64,000 nt of DNA from Xiphias gladius (Eukaryota > Chordata > Actinopteri > Istiophoriformes > Xiphiidae), in assembly GCF_016859285.1 (NCBI RefSeq), contig NC_053417.1:18902706-18966705 (forward strand), given 5' to 3'. The notes below the pieces were generated by a model that saw only the letters and a program-made list of their open reading frames with translations, did no database searches and was not told where the DNA came from. This document shows positions 39,601 through 54,600 of the stretch, piece after piece; position 1 is the first letter of the stretch, and each line of letters begins with the position of its first letter. Both the position numbers and the translations under genes were made by a program.

Positions 39601-42600
39601 TTTTTTGTTGCCAAACTTCCACCTGTCTTTTACCCATATTTACTGATGTATTTTTGATCAGTTTCTTAAATTTATACAGAGTTAAATCCTCTAAAGACCA
39701 CTGTCGGAGTAAGTACTAATGCAACAATCAAATAATACTGCACTACAAGTAAAAGTCCTGCACTGAAAATGTTACTGAAGTAAAAGTATGTAAGTATAAT
39801 CAGGAAAATGTACTTACAGTATGAAAAGTAAAAGTACTCAATGCAGGAAAATCGTCCCTGTGAGTGTTACACCGTCATATATAACTAGATTATTATTACT
39901 CATGCATTAATGTAAAAGCAGGGATTTATATTTAAAAGGAAAAGTAGCAAATCCGCACATTTGAAAAGCTTGAACCATAACATGTGTAAAGTTTTACATA
40001 AAAAATGACTTAAAACAATTATCAAAATAGTTGCCAATTAACTTTCTGTCAAATGATGACTCGATTAATCGATTCATCATTATTCAGCTGTATACGCGCT
40101 GCTTGGAAGTTTAATTAATAACAAAGCATCATCTTCTATAAGCTCTTCGTATGTTTTGTATGTCATTTGTAAAGTAACTAAAGCTGTCCAATAAATGTAG
40201 TGCTGTAAAAAGTAAAGCATTTCCCTCTTAACGTAGCACGAAGAGAAAAGACTTTGGCCAACTATCTCAAATTTGTACTTCAGTACGCTATTTGAGTAAA
40301 TGTACTTAGTTACATTCTTTCACCACTGAAGACGTGCAAATGAATACTTTCTAAGCCTGCTCAGTGACTTCAACTGCTTTGGCTCATTTTGAATATTGAA
40401 CTGTCTCAATTCAAAGTGCCGCACAGGCATCACTTCTCTATAAAAGTACAGGCACGTATCTTGTCTTCTATAATCTCAATTCAATAATGATTCAGTTCTT
40501 GAATAAGGCGTTGTGACGTTATGATAAGACGATATTTTCACAGCTTCTTTCCCCCCCAGGATAAGGCACGATTATAAGATGCAATTTGTCTAATCTCCTC
40601 TGGGGATTTAATAAGACTGATACGGCCACTAAGAGATTAGGAGTTAGTGTTTCCTTTCACCATCATAGATTGAAAACACCGATTCTCGGAGAGCCTCCCC
40701 TAGGTGGACTTAACATAAGCCGACAGAGCCAGAGCTTTACAGGTTTGATTGAGTCCGATAGAAACTGGTTCTTTAAAAGGGGCCGGAGGTTCTGCTGCAT
40801 GTTTTCTGATTATGTACAGTTGGATTTAACCAGCTCCCCTGAATGAGGCAAACATCCCAGGCACTACTGTACTCATCCATGTTCCCGGCAAATCCTCCGT
40901 CCATGTGAGCCAGTTTTCAGAGATTAGACCCCTGCAAATGAGGCAGCTAGGATTACTGTCACATGTAACATTCAGTGACAAATTTAGCTGCGTGAATGTG
41001 TAAATGAAAGTTAATTATTGAGGTGTGTGTCATACAGTAGGTCACTTGTTTCCCCGCACTGTTTCATAAATACTGTCTGACTGAATGCACTTTGTTACAC
41101 AGGCTTTGACATGATGGATAAAACGTCTTTCAGAATTAAAAACAATCGCTGCTCTCCATTTGGTTCAAAGCAGGGAAAAGCTAGCACAACTGCTGAAAAA
41201 AAAAAAAAAAGCATGAATATGAAACAAGCAAAAGATTAAATTAAAGCACATTTGACCAAACTGTCTGCCAATCAGATGCAGAGACAGACGTCCGGCATCA
41301 TCAGCTATCAAGCACTCAGCTGTGTCCAATCAAGGTTAAACCACATGCCTTTAACAGACAGTGTCTTTTCCTCATCATGCCCAGCAGTCAACTTGCTCAG
41401 ACTGTTTTTGCACCTTCGGGCTCTTTTGAAAATGAATTTATAAAAATGATCTCCAATTTACACTCGGCTTTTTGGAAGCTTGCCAGTAAAAGTAAGATTT
41501 TTTTTTTTTTTTTAGACCCTCCACCACTTCCCATTCAGATCACTGTGTCTAACTGATTCTCAGATGCTCATCAAAATACATTAAACCCCAGGATTTAAGC
41601 AAGTGTACCATGACAAAAACATTAAATATCAATTACTCTGCTCTGAATTCTCTTTCAGGCACTGTGTGGCGTGGTACAAATTTAGACATGGGAATGAAAG
41701 CGTGATTTCATGGGTGGAATTAAGACAAGTGTACGGCAGATCTAGTGGAGTGTATCTGGCTTACTTAATGGATGTGTTTGCCTCCTTGCTGCTGCTGCTG
41801 CTGCAGTAAAAGTGCAGAAGAGCAACTATCATCACTGGGACCAAAGCAGCAACTACTGCCATCCCCCACATGCCAGCCACAGTAAGACATGGAGCAGCCC
41901 AAGCCACCCACACAACCAGCAGGACCACTGCAAATGTAAGTTATCACTTGTGACAGCACTGCTGCTGGCGAGTCACCCTAGCAGGAGCCTTTCTTCTGTT
42001 TGTTAAACCCTTTTCCAAAAGCGATGATGTTTAGTTTCACTGTACCAGCCTTTTGATACATTTAATGCTATGTGTCTCCTTTCAGCTCTGGTGAGTGGTG
42101 GCTTCTCCCCTTCCTCCACAGCCACCTCAGGCTTCAGCAGCCAGGGTAGCAATACACTGCCCTGCCCCATCCCTTCGATCGCTCCCACCAGCCCTCGCAG
42201 CTCGACCGGCAAGAGGAGGAACAGGAAGAAGGACCACAAGAGCTCACGTATGATAAAACCGCCTGCCTCTTAGTATTTTTCCCCCCACATTAAAGGGTCA
42301 GTTAAAGCAAATTAAAAAAGAAACATTTTTCCTCATTAGTATGTGGTAGTTTAGTGCACATGGTTTTGGTTTTTATCTCCCGAGGGGTGACATATTTACT
42401 CAATTGCCAGTTTATTAGGTACATCTAACCAAATGTAATGTTTTTGGTGCTGATAAGTTGTTTTTCGTGATACTGAAAGGTGTTTTGTTATTTTTTCCCA
42501 CCTTTTTTTTTAAATCAATGAGGGTTGGCTAAATAACAGAAACACCTCTCTGTATAACACAATACTGTTTAACAGCAACACAGTAACACCACCTCTCCAA

Positions 42601-45600
42601 CTAAAACTGAACCTTCATGAGGGAGACGTCATTGCAAAACTGTTGAGTTAGACTGCATCACTCTTAGCTGGGTGAGGCGTACCTAATAAACTGCCACCTG
42701 AGTTTATGTTAATAAGACGCAGATTTCTGCGCCAAACTTAATACAATTATACAACCATACAGACTTGTTGGTGTATCAGTTAACAAATTAATTAACAAAA
42801 AATGAAAGGGATATTGTAGTGACTGTTAAAACAACATAATCCAAAGACCTCACCTTCACTGTCAGAATGAACAGTTTTTCTGGAGACTGTTCAGTAGAAA
42901 GAAGATTCATTGAAAATGCATAAAGAACTGTGACATTTGTGATTTTGGGTGATAATTATAATCTCAACAACAGTCTGCCATGAAAATTTGCCAAATTTCA
43001 TGGCATGATAACCCATAATCACTCTGTTGATCCCTTAACTGTTCATCTAGCATCATGACTGGGCTAAAATTTTAATTCGTTACAGCCAAATTCCTGCAAA
43101 ACTAATCACAAATTAAAACTAAAGCTAATAACTACTTCGTGTTTAGTGCTAATTAGGATATGTTGCCACGCTAGCATGCTAAACTAAAATGGCATTTCTT
43201 CAGATCCCAGACACAAATAAAACCAAAAGCTATTTGCAGGGCTAGACACTACCAGACGTTGAGTGAGAAAATACCTTTTCAGGAGCAGGGTTTGTAATTT
43301 GAGGGAGCTGACCCTTTAAAATGTTGCTGCAGAGCTGTTAAAACAAACACCTTTCCCTCCTGTTTCGCCCCCTCACTGTGTGAACAGATCTGACTGATAA
43401 CTGACGTAAACGTGACTGATGTAAACCCTGAGAAGTGACTCATTCCCTTTCCATTCCCATGTCGTCTATGTGGGTTCATGTCTCTTCCCCTTACCCTCCT
43501 GCATTTTTTTGTCCCCAACAATCCCTCTCTTGCTCCATTTATCTGCCACTTCTCCACTAATATCTCTCTCTGATGTGTCCTCTCCCCTCTCCCCCTCTCC
43601 CTAAGTATCTCTGGCGTCCAGTTCTGTCGGCCCAGGGGGGCAGGTTTTTCATGTGGAAACAAGCGAGGTCGTCCTGAGGGGGGATCCGCTCACAGGTTTC
43701 GGGATCCAGCTGCAGGGGGGTGTCTTTGCCACAGAGACCCTGTCCGCTCCCCCAGTCATCCGCTTTATTGAGCCCGACAGCCCAGCTGAGAGGTAATGGG
43801 CTGAGACACCTAACGAGTAAACAAATGTCATATAGAGTCACCTTGAACTAGAGGACCTTAGTGCTAATCATTCAGCCCGGCAATGAAACACCACATGTGA
43901 AAAAAGGCTAATTTTAGCCTGGTGTCTCCAAGAAGTATTTTTTCTGAAGGCTGGAGAGCTGCATTTGTCTAGTGCAGCAGTGGTTCCCAAACGGGGGGTC
44001 TGGACCCACAGAGTGGGCCAAAAATCTAATTCAAGGGGGTCACGAGATGATTAAAAGCTGAAAAACATACTATCTGTTATGCAAAGCTAACAGTTAACTG
44101 TCAGTTGGTTAACTGGTACACCACTTTGGTCCAGACTGAAATACCTCAACAACTATTGGATGTATTGCCATGAAAGTTTATAAAGACATTCATGGTCCCC
44201 AGAGGATTGAGCGTATAATGACTTTGGTGATCCTCTGACTTTTACTCTAGCACCACTAAGGTTATGTCCAGATCAGCCTCCGAAGGGGTCCTTGAGCAAA
44301 GAGTTGTTGTTCTGCCACAACTGACCCCCATCAATTGATTGATCCTTTAAGTCATTTTTTAAAAAATACCCAAAATTCACTGGTACCAGCTTCTCAAATG
44401 TGAATATTTGCTAGTTTCACAGTTTTCTATGGTGATAGACTCAAAGTTTGGAGTTTTGGAGTTTTTGACAGCTGGTCACACAAAACGAAGAAATCTGAAT
44501 ATGTTAACTTGGGCCTCAGGGAATTCTGGTGGGCCTTTTTTCTCTATTTTCTACACTGAACAATCAATCAATTATTTGAGAAAATAATTGTCATGTCAAT
44601 GTATTGATAGCTAAAATATTGTCAGTGACAGGCTTACTCCTATAATGGAATAATACTACCTTGCCTGATGTTTTCTGACTGTTAATTTCTTGACCTTCAG
44701 AAAAAATTAAAGCGATTTGATAAAACACAACTTTACAACAAATCATCTCAGTATATACTGAAACAGTTTAGGTCTTCGGGTCTAGATTTTGACACGGGGT
44801 CCCTCTACAGGAGCGGGGGCCCCAAGATGGAAAATTGAGGATCCTACATAGTTGATATTCTACTTCAGTGTTGCAAATTTTTAACAAATTTGTGATTAAT
44901 AGAGATCAGAAATAGAGTAGAGTAAGCCTGGGGCTTTCGGGGCCCCTGAGGGTCTGGGGCCCCTAGAGGGCAGTTGCCCACCTTGCCTGGCTGGTAATGC
45001 AGCCTTGATCAGGATGAATCGTTATGAAAGGTTCATTTGTCCAGTACTTTGTTTTGTGATCAAATACCTACAAAACAAATGATATGCTCATCAGCCTGAG
45101 CTGTACTTTGTTTCTGATGGTGACCAACATTAGTATTGTCATTGCCAACATGTTAGTATGCTGACGTTGCCATTTAGCCCTCACAGAGCTGCTGGCATGG
45201 CTGTAGACTCTTGTTTTTCTTTGTTTAAAAAAAAATATATAAAAAGAAAACGAGGAAAATATCCATCTAAGGTTGAGCTAGTCACAACAGAGAGACATAC
45301 TGTATGCGCTATCAATGGGCACAAGTAGATATTGCTTCTTTTTTAAAGGGTCACAAGTCAAAAATGTGAGAAATAGCTAGATAGTTTAGTGCTTATCAAC
45401 CCTTGCTCATGGTAATGGTTTATTTCATTAGTGAGGGATGTCATAACCCAAGATTTCGAGAGGTCTTAGAAAATTATTTTGACAGTTACTTTAGTCTTGA
45501 GTGTGTTTCTGACAAATTAAGAGAAGCAGCAGCCGCCAGTAGTAGATTTATCACACATTATCCATGGTCCATTAATGCAGCAAGATTTTCTTTTTTTTTT

Positions 45601-48600
45601 TCTTTTTTTTTTAAATGAACACAGACACACACACACACAGTATTGGTATGTATTGTATTGATCAAGACTACATGTTGCAGTCTAATTAACACACAGCTCT
45701 GATCAGGCCACTGCTTAGTATCTGTCCTTGTCTCGCAAGATTAATGATGCCGCCTGTGCCGGCAGCGCAGGACCATCTCTCCTGGGCCTAGTAACACGAT
45801 TAGTCCAGCAGCAGTTGGACAGGAGTGACTCAAACAAAGCATCCGACTGTGATGTCGGTGTCTCAGCCTCCACACAAGGTTAATGAGCGGCGGCCCTTAG
45901 TGAATTAATATCAGTTGACAGTGCTTCGGTGTTTGCCCTAGCAATTAGGAGTCTGATGAAATGTGTGATGTGTGTGATTTTTAAATTATTTTCCTTTGTA
46001 TGTGTGCATTTGCTAGCTGGGGTAATTGTCAGGTTCAAATAATGGGTCGGTTTTAAATGTGTATATGTCAAGCCAATAGGCAATATTTTGTTTTCATAGA
46101 TGGCATTTTAAACATTCAGCCAATGTGATTTGGTGTTAAAGTTAATGACACGGTGTCACTCGTCAGAATCATTTCCATAAAAGTGTAAATTCAAAACCTT
46201 GCTGATGCTAGCATGGGCAGACTGAAACCACTATTTCATCAAGAGGTTACTTAACTGACATAAAATGAATCTACCAATTTTGGTAATTGATTCATTGTAG
46301 GTCCTTTTATGAAGCAAAAAATGTCAACATTTGCTGCTTCAATCCTCTCAAATATGAGTGGTTGGTATGTTTTTTTTGTTTTTATATCATTTTTAATTCA
46401 ATATCTTTGGGTTTTCAACCGTTGCTTGGACAAAACAAGCAAAGAAGAAAGCTAAAGAAGATTTGTTTGTTCTGCAAAAAGAAAAAAAACAAACTGAAGT
46501 AAGACACTTTTCCTTCTGAGAGACGTTTAAGTTCTACTTGCTGATATTTCTAATTATATTTGTAGCTGTTGTAACTATTACACGTGTGTGTAGTCACTGC
46601 TTTCTGTGACCTAACTTTCTTTATACTGACATGTGTTACCCAATGAGGGTAAGCTAAATAAGAGAAATACTTCTCTGATTAACGCAATGCGATTAAACAG
46701 CACCACCACTGTATGTGTTGTTCCCATGTCTCTTGATCTCCATGCTATTTCCTGGATATATAAAGATAAATAAATAAATAACTAAACTAACTCACTAATG
46801 AGGGTGGAAGACATCACCTCTCGGAGATTGTGATTAACTTTTTAAAGACACTTTTCAGACTGGGTTGTTTTTGTGCATTTTCCGTGTTAAGGTGTGGGCT
46901 GCTGCAGGTTGGAGACAGACTGTTGTCCATTAATGGGATCCCGACAGAAGACGGCACTTTGGAGGAAGCCCATCAGCTGCTCCGAGACTCCGCTTTGGCC
47001 AATAAGGTCACAGTAGAGATTGAGTTTGACGTTGCAGGTATCATATAGCACATGTACTGCACTTGAAACCATTTCTGATTGTGGAATCATGTTTCTTTGT
47101 GCTTAAATCTTTACTTTAAATCTCACTTAGAGTCAGTGGTTCCCAGCAGTGGCACCTTCCATGTTAAACTACCCAAGAGGAGAGGAGTGGAGCTGGGCAT
47201 CACCATCAGTGGTGAGTTTGCTGGCAACAAAACTTACAGCAGGGGGCAGTGTTGCTTAATAATACCCTACAGACCTGCATACTGGAAATCTCCTTTAAAC
47301 CAATGTTCTATGATCCATAAAACCCAGCCTCGCAAAAGCATGGGGGCACATACCTCATTACCTCTGAATAATACTGGCCTGTACCAGCATTCATCATTAT
47401 CCCCTCCTGTTCCAACTAACTCTGTTTAAAAGGAAAAAAAATGCAAACAGGAAGCCAAGTATGAGCAGTGCAACAAAAAGAGAAGGAAGTTGACTAATTT
47501 GAAATATTTAGAGTCACTGTTAATGTGGTTTTACCCTCATGTCACACATCCTGAAATAAAACCCCTAAAATTTTTCCTCTGTTTTAACAGCAAGTAAGAA
47601 GCCTGGCAAGCCCCTCATCATCTCTGACATCAGAAAAGGCAGCATAGCACACAGGTATGTCCTGTCATCACACAGAGCTAATGATATTACTGCTGAACGT
47701 TTTGTTTCTCCAGCTCTCACAGCACTAAGTCTTACACATTTTCTTGTAAATATCAAAACAGTCTGTGGCAATGACCCAATGACAATATTTCTGAACACTT
47801 TACAGCTCAGGGTGAACTAGGTTCCTTGGCTTATATGGGATTATTCGTGAACAACATAAAATTGTTTTGTGAATCCAGTGTGTAATACAAGCCTAATTGG
47901 ATTGAGCTATGAAAACTGGATCAGTATGGCAGAGGAACAGCATTTCAGAAGAGCTCAGTGTTGATTAGGGTGAGGGTGAGGTTACGGTCACCCCAAGGAT
48001 CCCCCTGAGACACCAGGCTAATAGGATTCTGCTGGTGAGTCCCAGTTAATAGTTTGGATCCTCTTGCTCTTGTGTCCGGTAGAACAGGCACTCTGGAGCC
48101 TGGAGACAGGCTGCTGGCCATCGACAGCGTGCGTCTGGAGAACTGCACCATGGAGGATGCCATGCACATCCTGCAGCAGGCCGAGGAAATGGTCAAACTG
48201 CGAATCCAGAAGGATGAGGACAATATTGGTACATCTAATCACTTAGAACACAAAACATCAATCCAGTGTAGGAGCAGTGGTGGAAAGGGACCAAGTACAT
48301 ATATTCAAGTACACTACTTATACTTATAGTTGAGTATAATTTAATAGTATATTTTATACTAAGTATAAATTATGCTTCTATTTCATTAGGAAATATTTTT
48401 ACTCCATTACATTTATTTGACAGCTGTAGTTACTACTTGCTTTTCGGATTAAGATTTTACATAAAAAGAGTTTATAAAATGAAATGCATTGTTAAAGATT
48501 ACACCAGCGGTTCCAATCTCTTTTTGGCTTGTGACCTCTTACATTCCCCCTCTAAACTTGTCATATGATTTAATTTAAATAATTGTTCAAGGCCAAAAGA

Positions 48601-51600
48601 AGTAGAATTATCACATTTTTCACAAAAAAAAATCAAGATTACACAAAAAGTCCAAAAACTGAATTCAAATTTGTGGAGCACAAATTTGTTTATTTCTTCT
48701 TTCCTACCCTTGAGATTTATCAGACGTATCTTGTGACCCTGTGAAGGGGCCTGACCCCTCAGCTTGGAAACCACTAGGCTCCAACTGCGTGACGCTGATA
48801 ACAATCTGACCATTATTTTCTCAAATAAACATCACTGTACTGTTTGGTCCATTTAAATGTCAGGAAATAGTCATAGTAACAAATGTCTATCACAAACTCC
48901 CAGAGCCCAAGTTGAATATGATAGAAAATGAAGAAAAACCGACCTATATTCAGATCTCAGAAGCTTGAAGCAGTGAAATTTTGACATTTTTGCCTAAAAA
49001 ATTGCTTGAGAAATTAATTGATTATCAATATTATATAATTTAATATTCTGTTGATTCTCTAATTGATTAATGAACTAATTGGTTTCAGGTTTAAACCGGA
49101 CTAAATAACCTAACTGTATATACTGTAAAGTTGCTAAAACTAGCTCCACTTTGACCAGCTATGACAGTAAAATGCTGTTTATGCTGTTGTGCTTTTTTTT
49201 TTTTTTTCACAACTCATACTTTTAGTTTTTGATACTTTAAGTATATTTTGCTGATATTACTTTAAGATTTGCAGGATTTGTAATGGAATATTTTTAGAAA
49301 GTTGTATCGGTACTTTTACTTAAGTTAAGGAACTGAATACTACTTCCACCGCTGCATATAAAACGAAACAAAAAACAAATCCCACGTTCAATTTTTTTCT
49401 TGTACCATTGCTTTTTCTCCTACGTACCTTTTTGTTTACAGGTGTGCAAAGTCTTTTCGTACCACTGTATATAAGCCATCAAACGTTTAAAAGCAGTTCA
49501 ACGAGAATAAAATGAGACGTAAAGGTGAAAAAGCTCTCTGGACTTAAGTAGCTCCTGTATTTGTCCATTTGCACGAATGATTTTCTCCTGAAATAGTTCT
49601 GTCTCTTCATTACATCTTTATATAATCTTGAATCTTATGGATGGTATCTACTGTTTCCCCATGTGCTGTAGATGAGTTGGAGATGTCAGGCTCCATAATC
49701 TACACAGTTGAGCTGAAGAGATACAACGGACCACTAGGCATCACCATTTCTGGCACAGAGGAGCCCTTTGACCCCATCGTCATTTCTGGCCTCACCAAGA
49801 AGGGCCTGGCAGAGAGGTGAGGGGCGGGCAGGCTGGGGGTCAGGGTAGTTATTTTAGAAGATAGTGACACTTACTTTATGCTGACGCTCATCAAATCTGT
49901 ACTGGCTCCCTTTGGAAACTTTTTTTTTTTTTTTTTTTTTTTAAATGAGACAGTAAACAATGGCTGTCTCGTCTTTTTCTACAACAAGAAGCCTCTTTGT
50001 CTCCATCTCAGTCAGCACTCTGGCAGCCTGACAGGTTTCCTGGCCCGCCTGTTGGTACTGTCTGGTATACTCTGGTATCCCTGTCTCCTCTGCTCTCCTA
50101 ACCCTGCAGGACCGGGGCCATCCATATAGGGGACAGAGTCCTGGCCATCAATGGGGTCAGTTTAAAAGGAAAGCCGCTGAGCGAGGCCATCCACCTCCTG
50201 CAGATGGCCGGGGAGTCCGTCACCCTTAAGATCAAGAAACAAGCCGACCGTATGTTTTCAGAGTTTTTTGTTTTGTTTTTTTGTTTTTCAACTCATTACG
50301 TATTTATTTTTTTTATTACGCACAGCAGTTTGCAAAAATTATCTTGCAAAAATACAGTTGCAGAAATGAGTTAAAATAAAAACAAAAACACGGAGAGAAG
50401 AAAGCGAAAAAGTAAATTAATAAAAAGAAAAAAAATAATTTAAGAAACACAAACAGTGAGTAGATAAGGGCACATGGATTCATAATAATAATAAACAGTT
50501 ACATTATGACACATGTTTTAACATTCACTTTTCTGTTTCATTAAGTTTGTCATGGGCCTAAGACATTATTTGTAATGACTGGGTGCCATTTTTTTTTTTT
50601 TTTTTCCAAATGTTTTTGTCCACTGTTTTAATCTTCAAGTAATTTTTTTTTTTTTCAAATCCATTCACTTTTTATAATCTGCTCCTCCACTTTCCTGTGG
50701 ATGGAACATCACCGCTGAACCAATGTCCAGAGATACATTCCCTTTGTCCTCATGCTATCATTTACACAGCACTTTTAGTTACAAGTTGATTTACCGGAGA
50801 AGAAAAAGAGGATGAGGGATAAACATAGACAGAGAAGACAACATATAAAGAGACAAATGCAAATCAGAAAAAATGATTGTAAAATAGAAGAAGGAAAGTT
50901 TTAATGGGCTTTGTCAAACATGCTTTGATTTAGCCTTTTTTAACACACACAGGCAGTGGAAGTGATAGTGTTTTTATTTTAGTGTTTTGAAATGTTTGAT
51001 GCTCACTTGAGTCAATGTTTGCTCCCAGAGTCTGATGGCCGACAGCCCTCGGACAGAGAGGCTGGGTTTCTAAGTGACACAGAGGATGAACTGACAGACT
51101 CCCAGAAGACCAGTAAACACTCAGAGGTCTACTCTGCCACTGTTCCCAGTATAGACTCTGCCATGAACTCCTGGGATAGCTCGGGGTTCGACGCAGGCTA
51201 CAGTAGCCAAGGTGAGGTTCACTGGGCGCTCGCTGCCTAAATGTCACCCATTTCCTTTCTCGCATCTAATGAGATCAGTGGCTTCTCTTGTTTTCCTTGT
51301 TTTTTATTTTTTTATTTTATTAGGGACATATCTTCACAAGGCATCCGATCTGTTGCTCAATCCAAATGATTGGAGGCGCACAAAGCACAGGACCCAAACC
51401 AGTTCGAGCTCTGCAGGTTTAGTCCACCACACAGCACTGTATGATGGGAGATTCACTGAGGATGAATGGGACAAGATACCTGGGTAAGTGCAGTTTCCTT
51501 CCTGTCAACATCTTGTTTTTGATTTCACAGCAAAAAACATATTTCATTTAATCAAAATCATGTGTATAAGCAGTGGTAGGAAAGTTATTAATTACATTTA

Positions 51601-54600
51601 CTCAAAAACTGTACTCAAGTAAAATTTTGCTTGAGTCCGCGCCGCTACATTTCAGAGGGAGTATTGTGCTTTTTACTCTGCTATATTTATCTAAGAGCTA
51701 CAGTTAGTAGTTACTTTTCAGATTAATATTTCACATGAACAAAAACATATGATAAGCTTATGAAATACAACACATTGTTAAAGATTAAACCAGTGGTTCC
51801 AAACTTTTTGTTTGTTTTTGGGCCCCTTGTCATGTTACAGATGTCTGAGTTGTTAGTAGTTTACCAACAGTTATACTCCCTCTAAACAGCTCAGATGTTT
51901 CCATTTAAATCGAAGAAGAGCTTTGTTATTTCTTCTGTCCTCTCCCATTAATCATCTCTTGAAAACCTCAGATTTATCTTGTGACTCTTTGGGAGGGGCC
52001 TGAGCCCTATTTTGGAAGCTGTATGTCAAGTAGACAGACTAGCTCGACCTCAACTGTCAACAACAGCAAAATGCTGCTTATACGTTGTTGCATCGGTATT
52101 AAAAATCTAAAACTATCATATTATATTAGTCAAGGGGACTTTTTACTACAGAATGAGTCCTTCTACTTTTGATACTTTAAGTGTATTTATCTGATAATAC
52201 TTCTGTGCTTTTACTTAAATTGGATTTTGAATGCAGACCTTTAATTTGTAATGGGGTATTTTTTCATGTTGTGGTTGTGCTTTTACTGAAGTAAAGGATC
52301 TGAGTACTTTTTCCGCCACTGTGTATCAATAAAATCTTCTTTTGCCCTTTTTGAATTCATTGACAAAAGCAAACTGCACACTCTGAGTTATTTTCTCTTC
52401 ATTTTGTGTTGTATGCTTTTCACATTTTGTGCATTTCCAAACTGTCCTTTTCTCTTCTTTCTCAGGTATTCTCTCTCTCATCTGCTTTACTAACAGCCCA
52501 CGAGCTCTTTGGTGTTTCACATAGTCACATCTTTTTCTGTCACCCCTTGTCCAAACCAAAAACATTTCCTCAGAAAGCACCTAAAGCGCCCAAGGATACA
52601 TCAGCCTTATTTGTCTCTTCACACTTGACTTCTTTTTTCCCTGAACTTTTGTGTCACATGCTTTTGAATTTCTGCTTTTTTGGGGGAGTGACGTTACTTT
52701 TGTATACATGAACTCTTTTAAAGGCTTTATCTAATCTAGCGGACTCCTCAGCGTTTGAGCTGCAACAAGTGAGAGAATTTACAAATAAACCTTCACTGTG
52801 GTCCTGAGAGATTTTCAAAGGGACTCTCCAGCGTGCAGCCCAAAAACTTCATTTCCCATGCTGCCTTTGTACGCAGTACCGGCCTCCAGACTACAGGGCT
52901 GCTCTCATGTTCTGGTTCCTGCATTGTCATAGATTCGTCAGCCCCCCTCGTTGCCATGGCACCCTGAACCAGGAGGACAGCTTCTGGTCCCAGGCTCTGC
53001 AGGACCTTGAGACCTGCGGCCAGTCAGAGATTCTCAGGGAGCTGGAGGTAGGCCCGGATCTCCTGTGTCCTCTCCTCCTCCATCTGCTTTGTCTTACTTA
53101 GACAGGTCTCTATGAATACATGATTGTGCCAGATGAAGCATTATGATAATCCCCACTGTAATCTGTTATTAAATCTGACAAGACAGGCCAGGCACCTGCT
53201 GCCATACTGACCGAGGGAGGCTTTTGTGCAGTGCCTCTGCCTCTAATCAGGCACTGTGTACACTGCATGGGAGATTACAGTTGTGTGTGTTTTTTGATTG
53301 TCCAAATTTTTTTTTTTTTCTTTTTTAATACATGATGCTCTAATAATCCCTTTCATTTTTGCACTCTTTCAGGCATCCATGACAGGCAGTACACTTAGTC
53401 TGTACCTAGAGGAGACCAAGACCAATGAGGACTTGATTTTTCAGTCTGAAATTAGTCCGATTAAGAGGGAGGGAATCTCTGCCGACTCTAAGAACAAAAG
53501 CAACCTGAACATGTCGACTGGAGCCAGAGACGTACCAGCCAGGGGTAAAGGGGACCCCTGCGATATTTTGTCCCCTACAACTCTGGCACTGCACAAGGTA
53601 GTTCAGTTAGAGAGTGACTTTAAGCATTTCTCATCAGAATAACTAGTTTTAAAAACAAACAACAAAAATTAAAATGTGGGAAAGATTGATTATGCTTTAC
53701 ATGAAAGCCCCTTAAATTACAGTATAAATATTTTGTACATAAGAAGTACTGATGAAATACTTACTTGGTACCCACAGGTGGGTGCAAAGGAAGTAACAAA
53801 TTAAAACTAAATTACACTGTAAACAGCTTTTTTAATTACCGAGGATTTACAAGGTACAGGCGGGACCAACAAGCTTATGCCACGTTCATATATCATATCA
53901 TATTTGAAATTTAAACTGTAATTACAAGCAGCCGAGTGGGGGAATAAAAACATTAACACCAGCCTCCGACTTGACTCAGTCAGAGACATCAGGAATTTTT
54001 GACACTGATGATAACTCCCACTTGGTGAAAAGAATAACAGACATGTAAACAGACATGTAAACACACTGCTGGCAGTTATATCAAAGTAAAATCCAGTCCT
54101 AACACTAATATAATGGATTCAGCTAATTTTATTGGAGCTAAAACCTGTACATATTTGTTCATTTCACCTGGTAACTAACTGCTACAAATACATAAACAGT
54201 CTAACTTTGCTACTTTTGTTGTGTTATCTGGTGTGACTACAAGGTTTGCACATTTATATCATTAGCCCTATGGCTAACCACCTTGAAATAATGCGTGAAC
54301 TCTTCCAAGTTGGAATAGGGGTTGTTTTTCCTGTTCTTCACATTCTCACGACATTGCGTGAATGTGGTGTTAGCCCATATGTCCTTTTACAATAGCTATG
54401 TCGTGAACGGTGGAAAACTAGATGTGAGACCTGGGAAAAAAGTGCTCGTCTTTTTCTCTAACATCAGTGTTGATCATCAGATTGATCTTACACTGGATTG
54501 TAAAACTGCATTACTGTTCCCCAGTATATAAAGATGCTCCCGTCCTCCCTGACTGATCAGTCAGTTGCACTCACAGCTTGATGAACAAGGTACGAACAAC

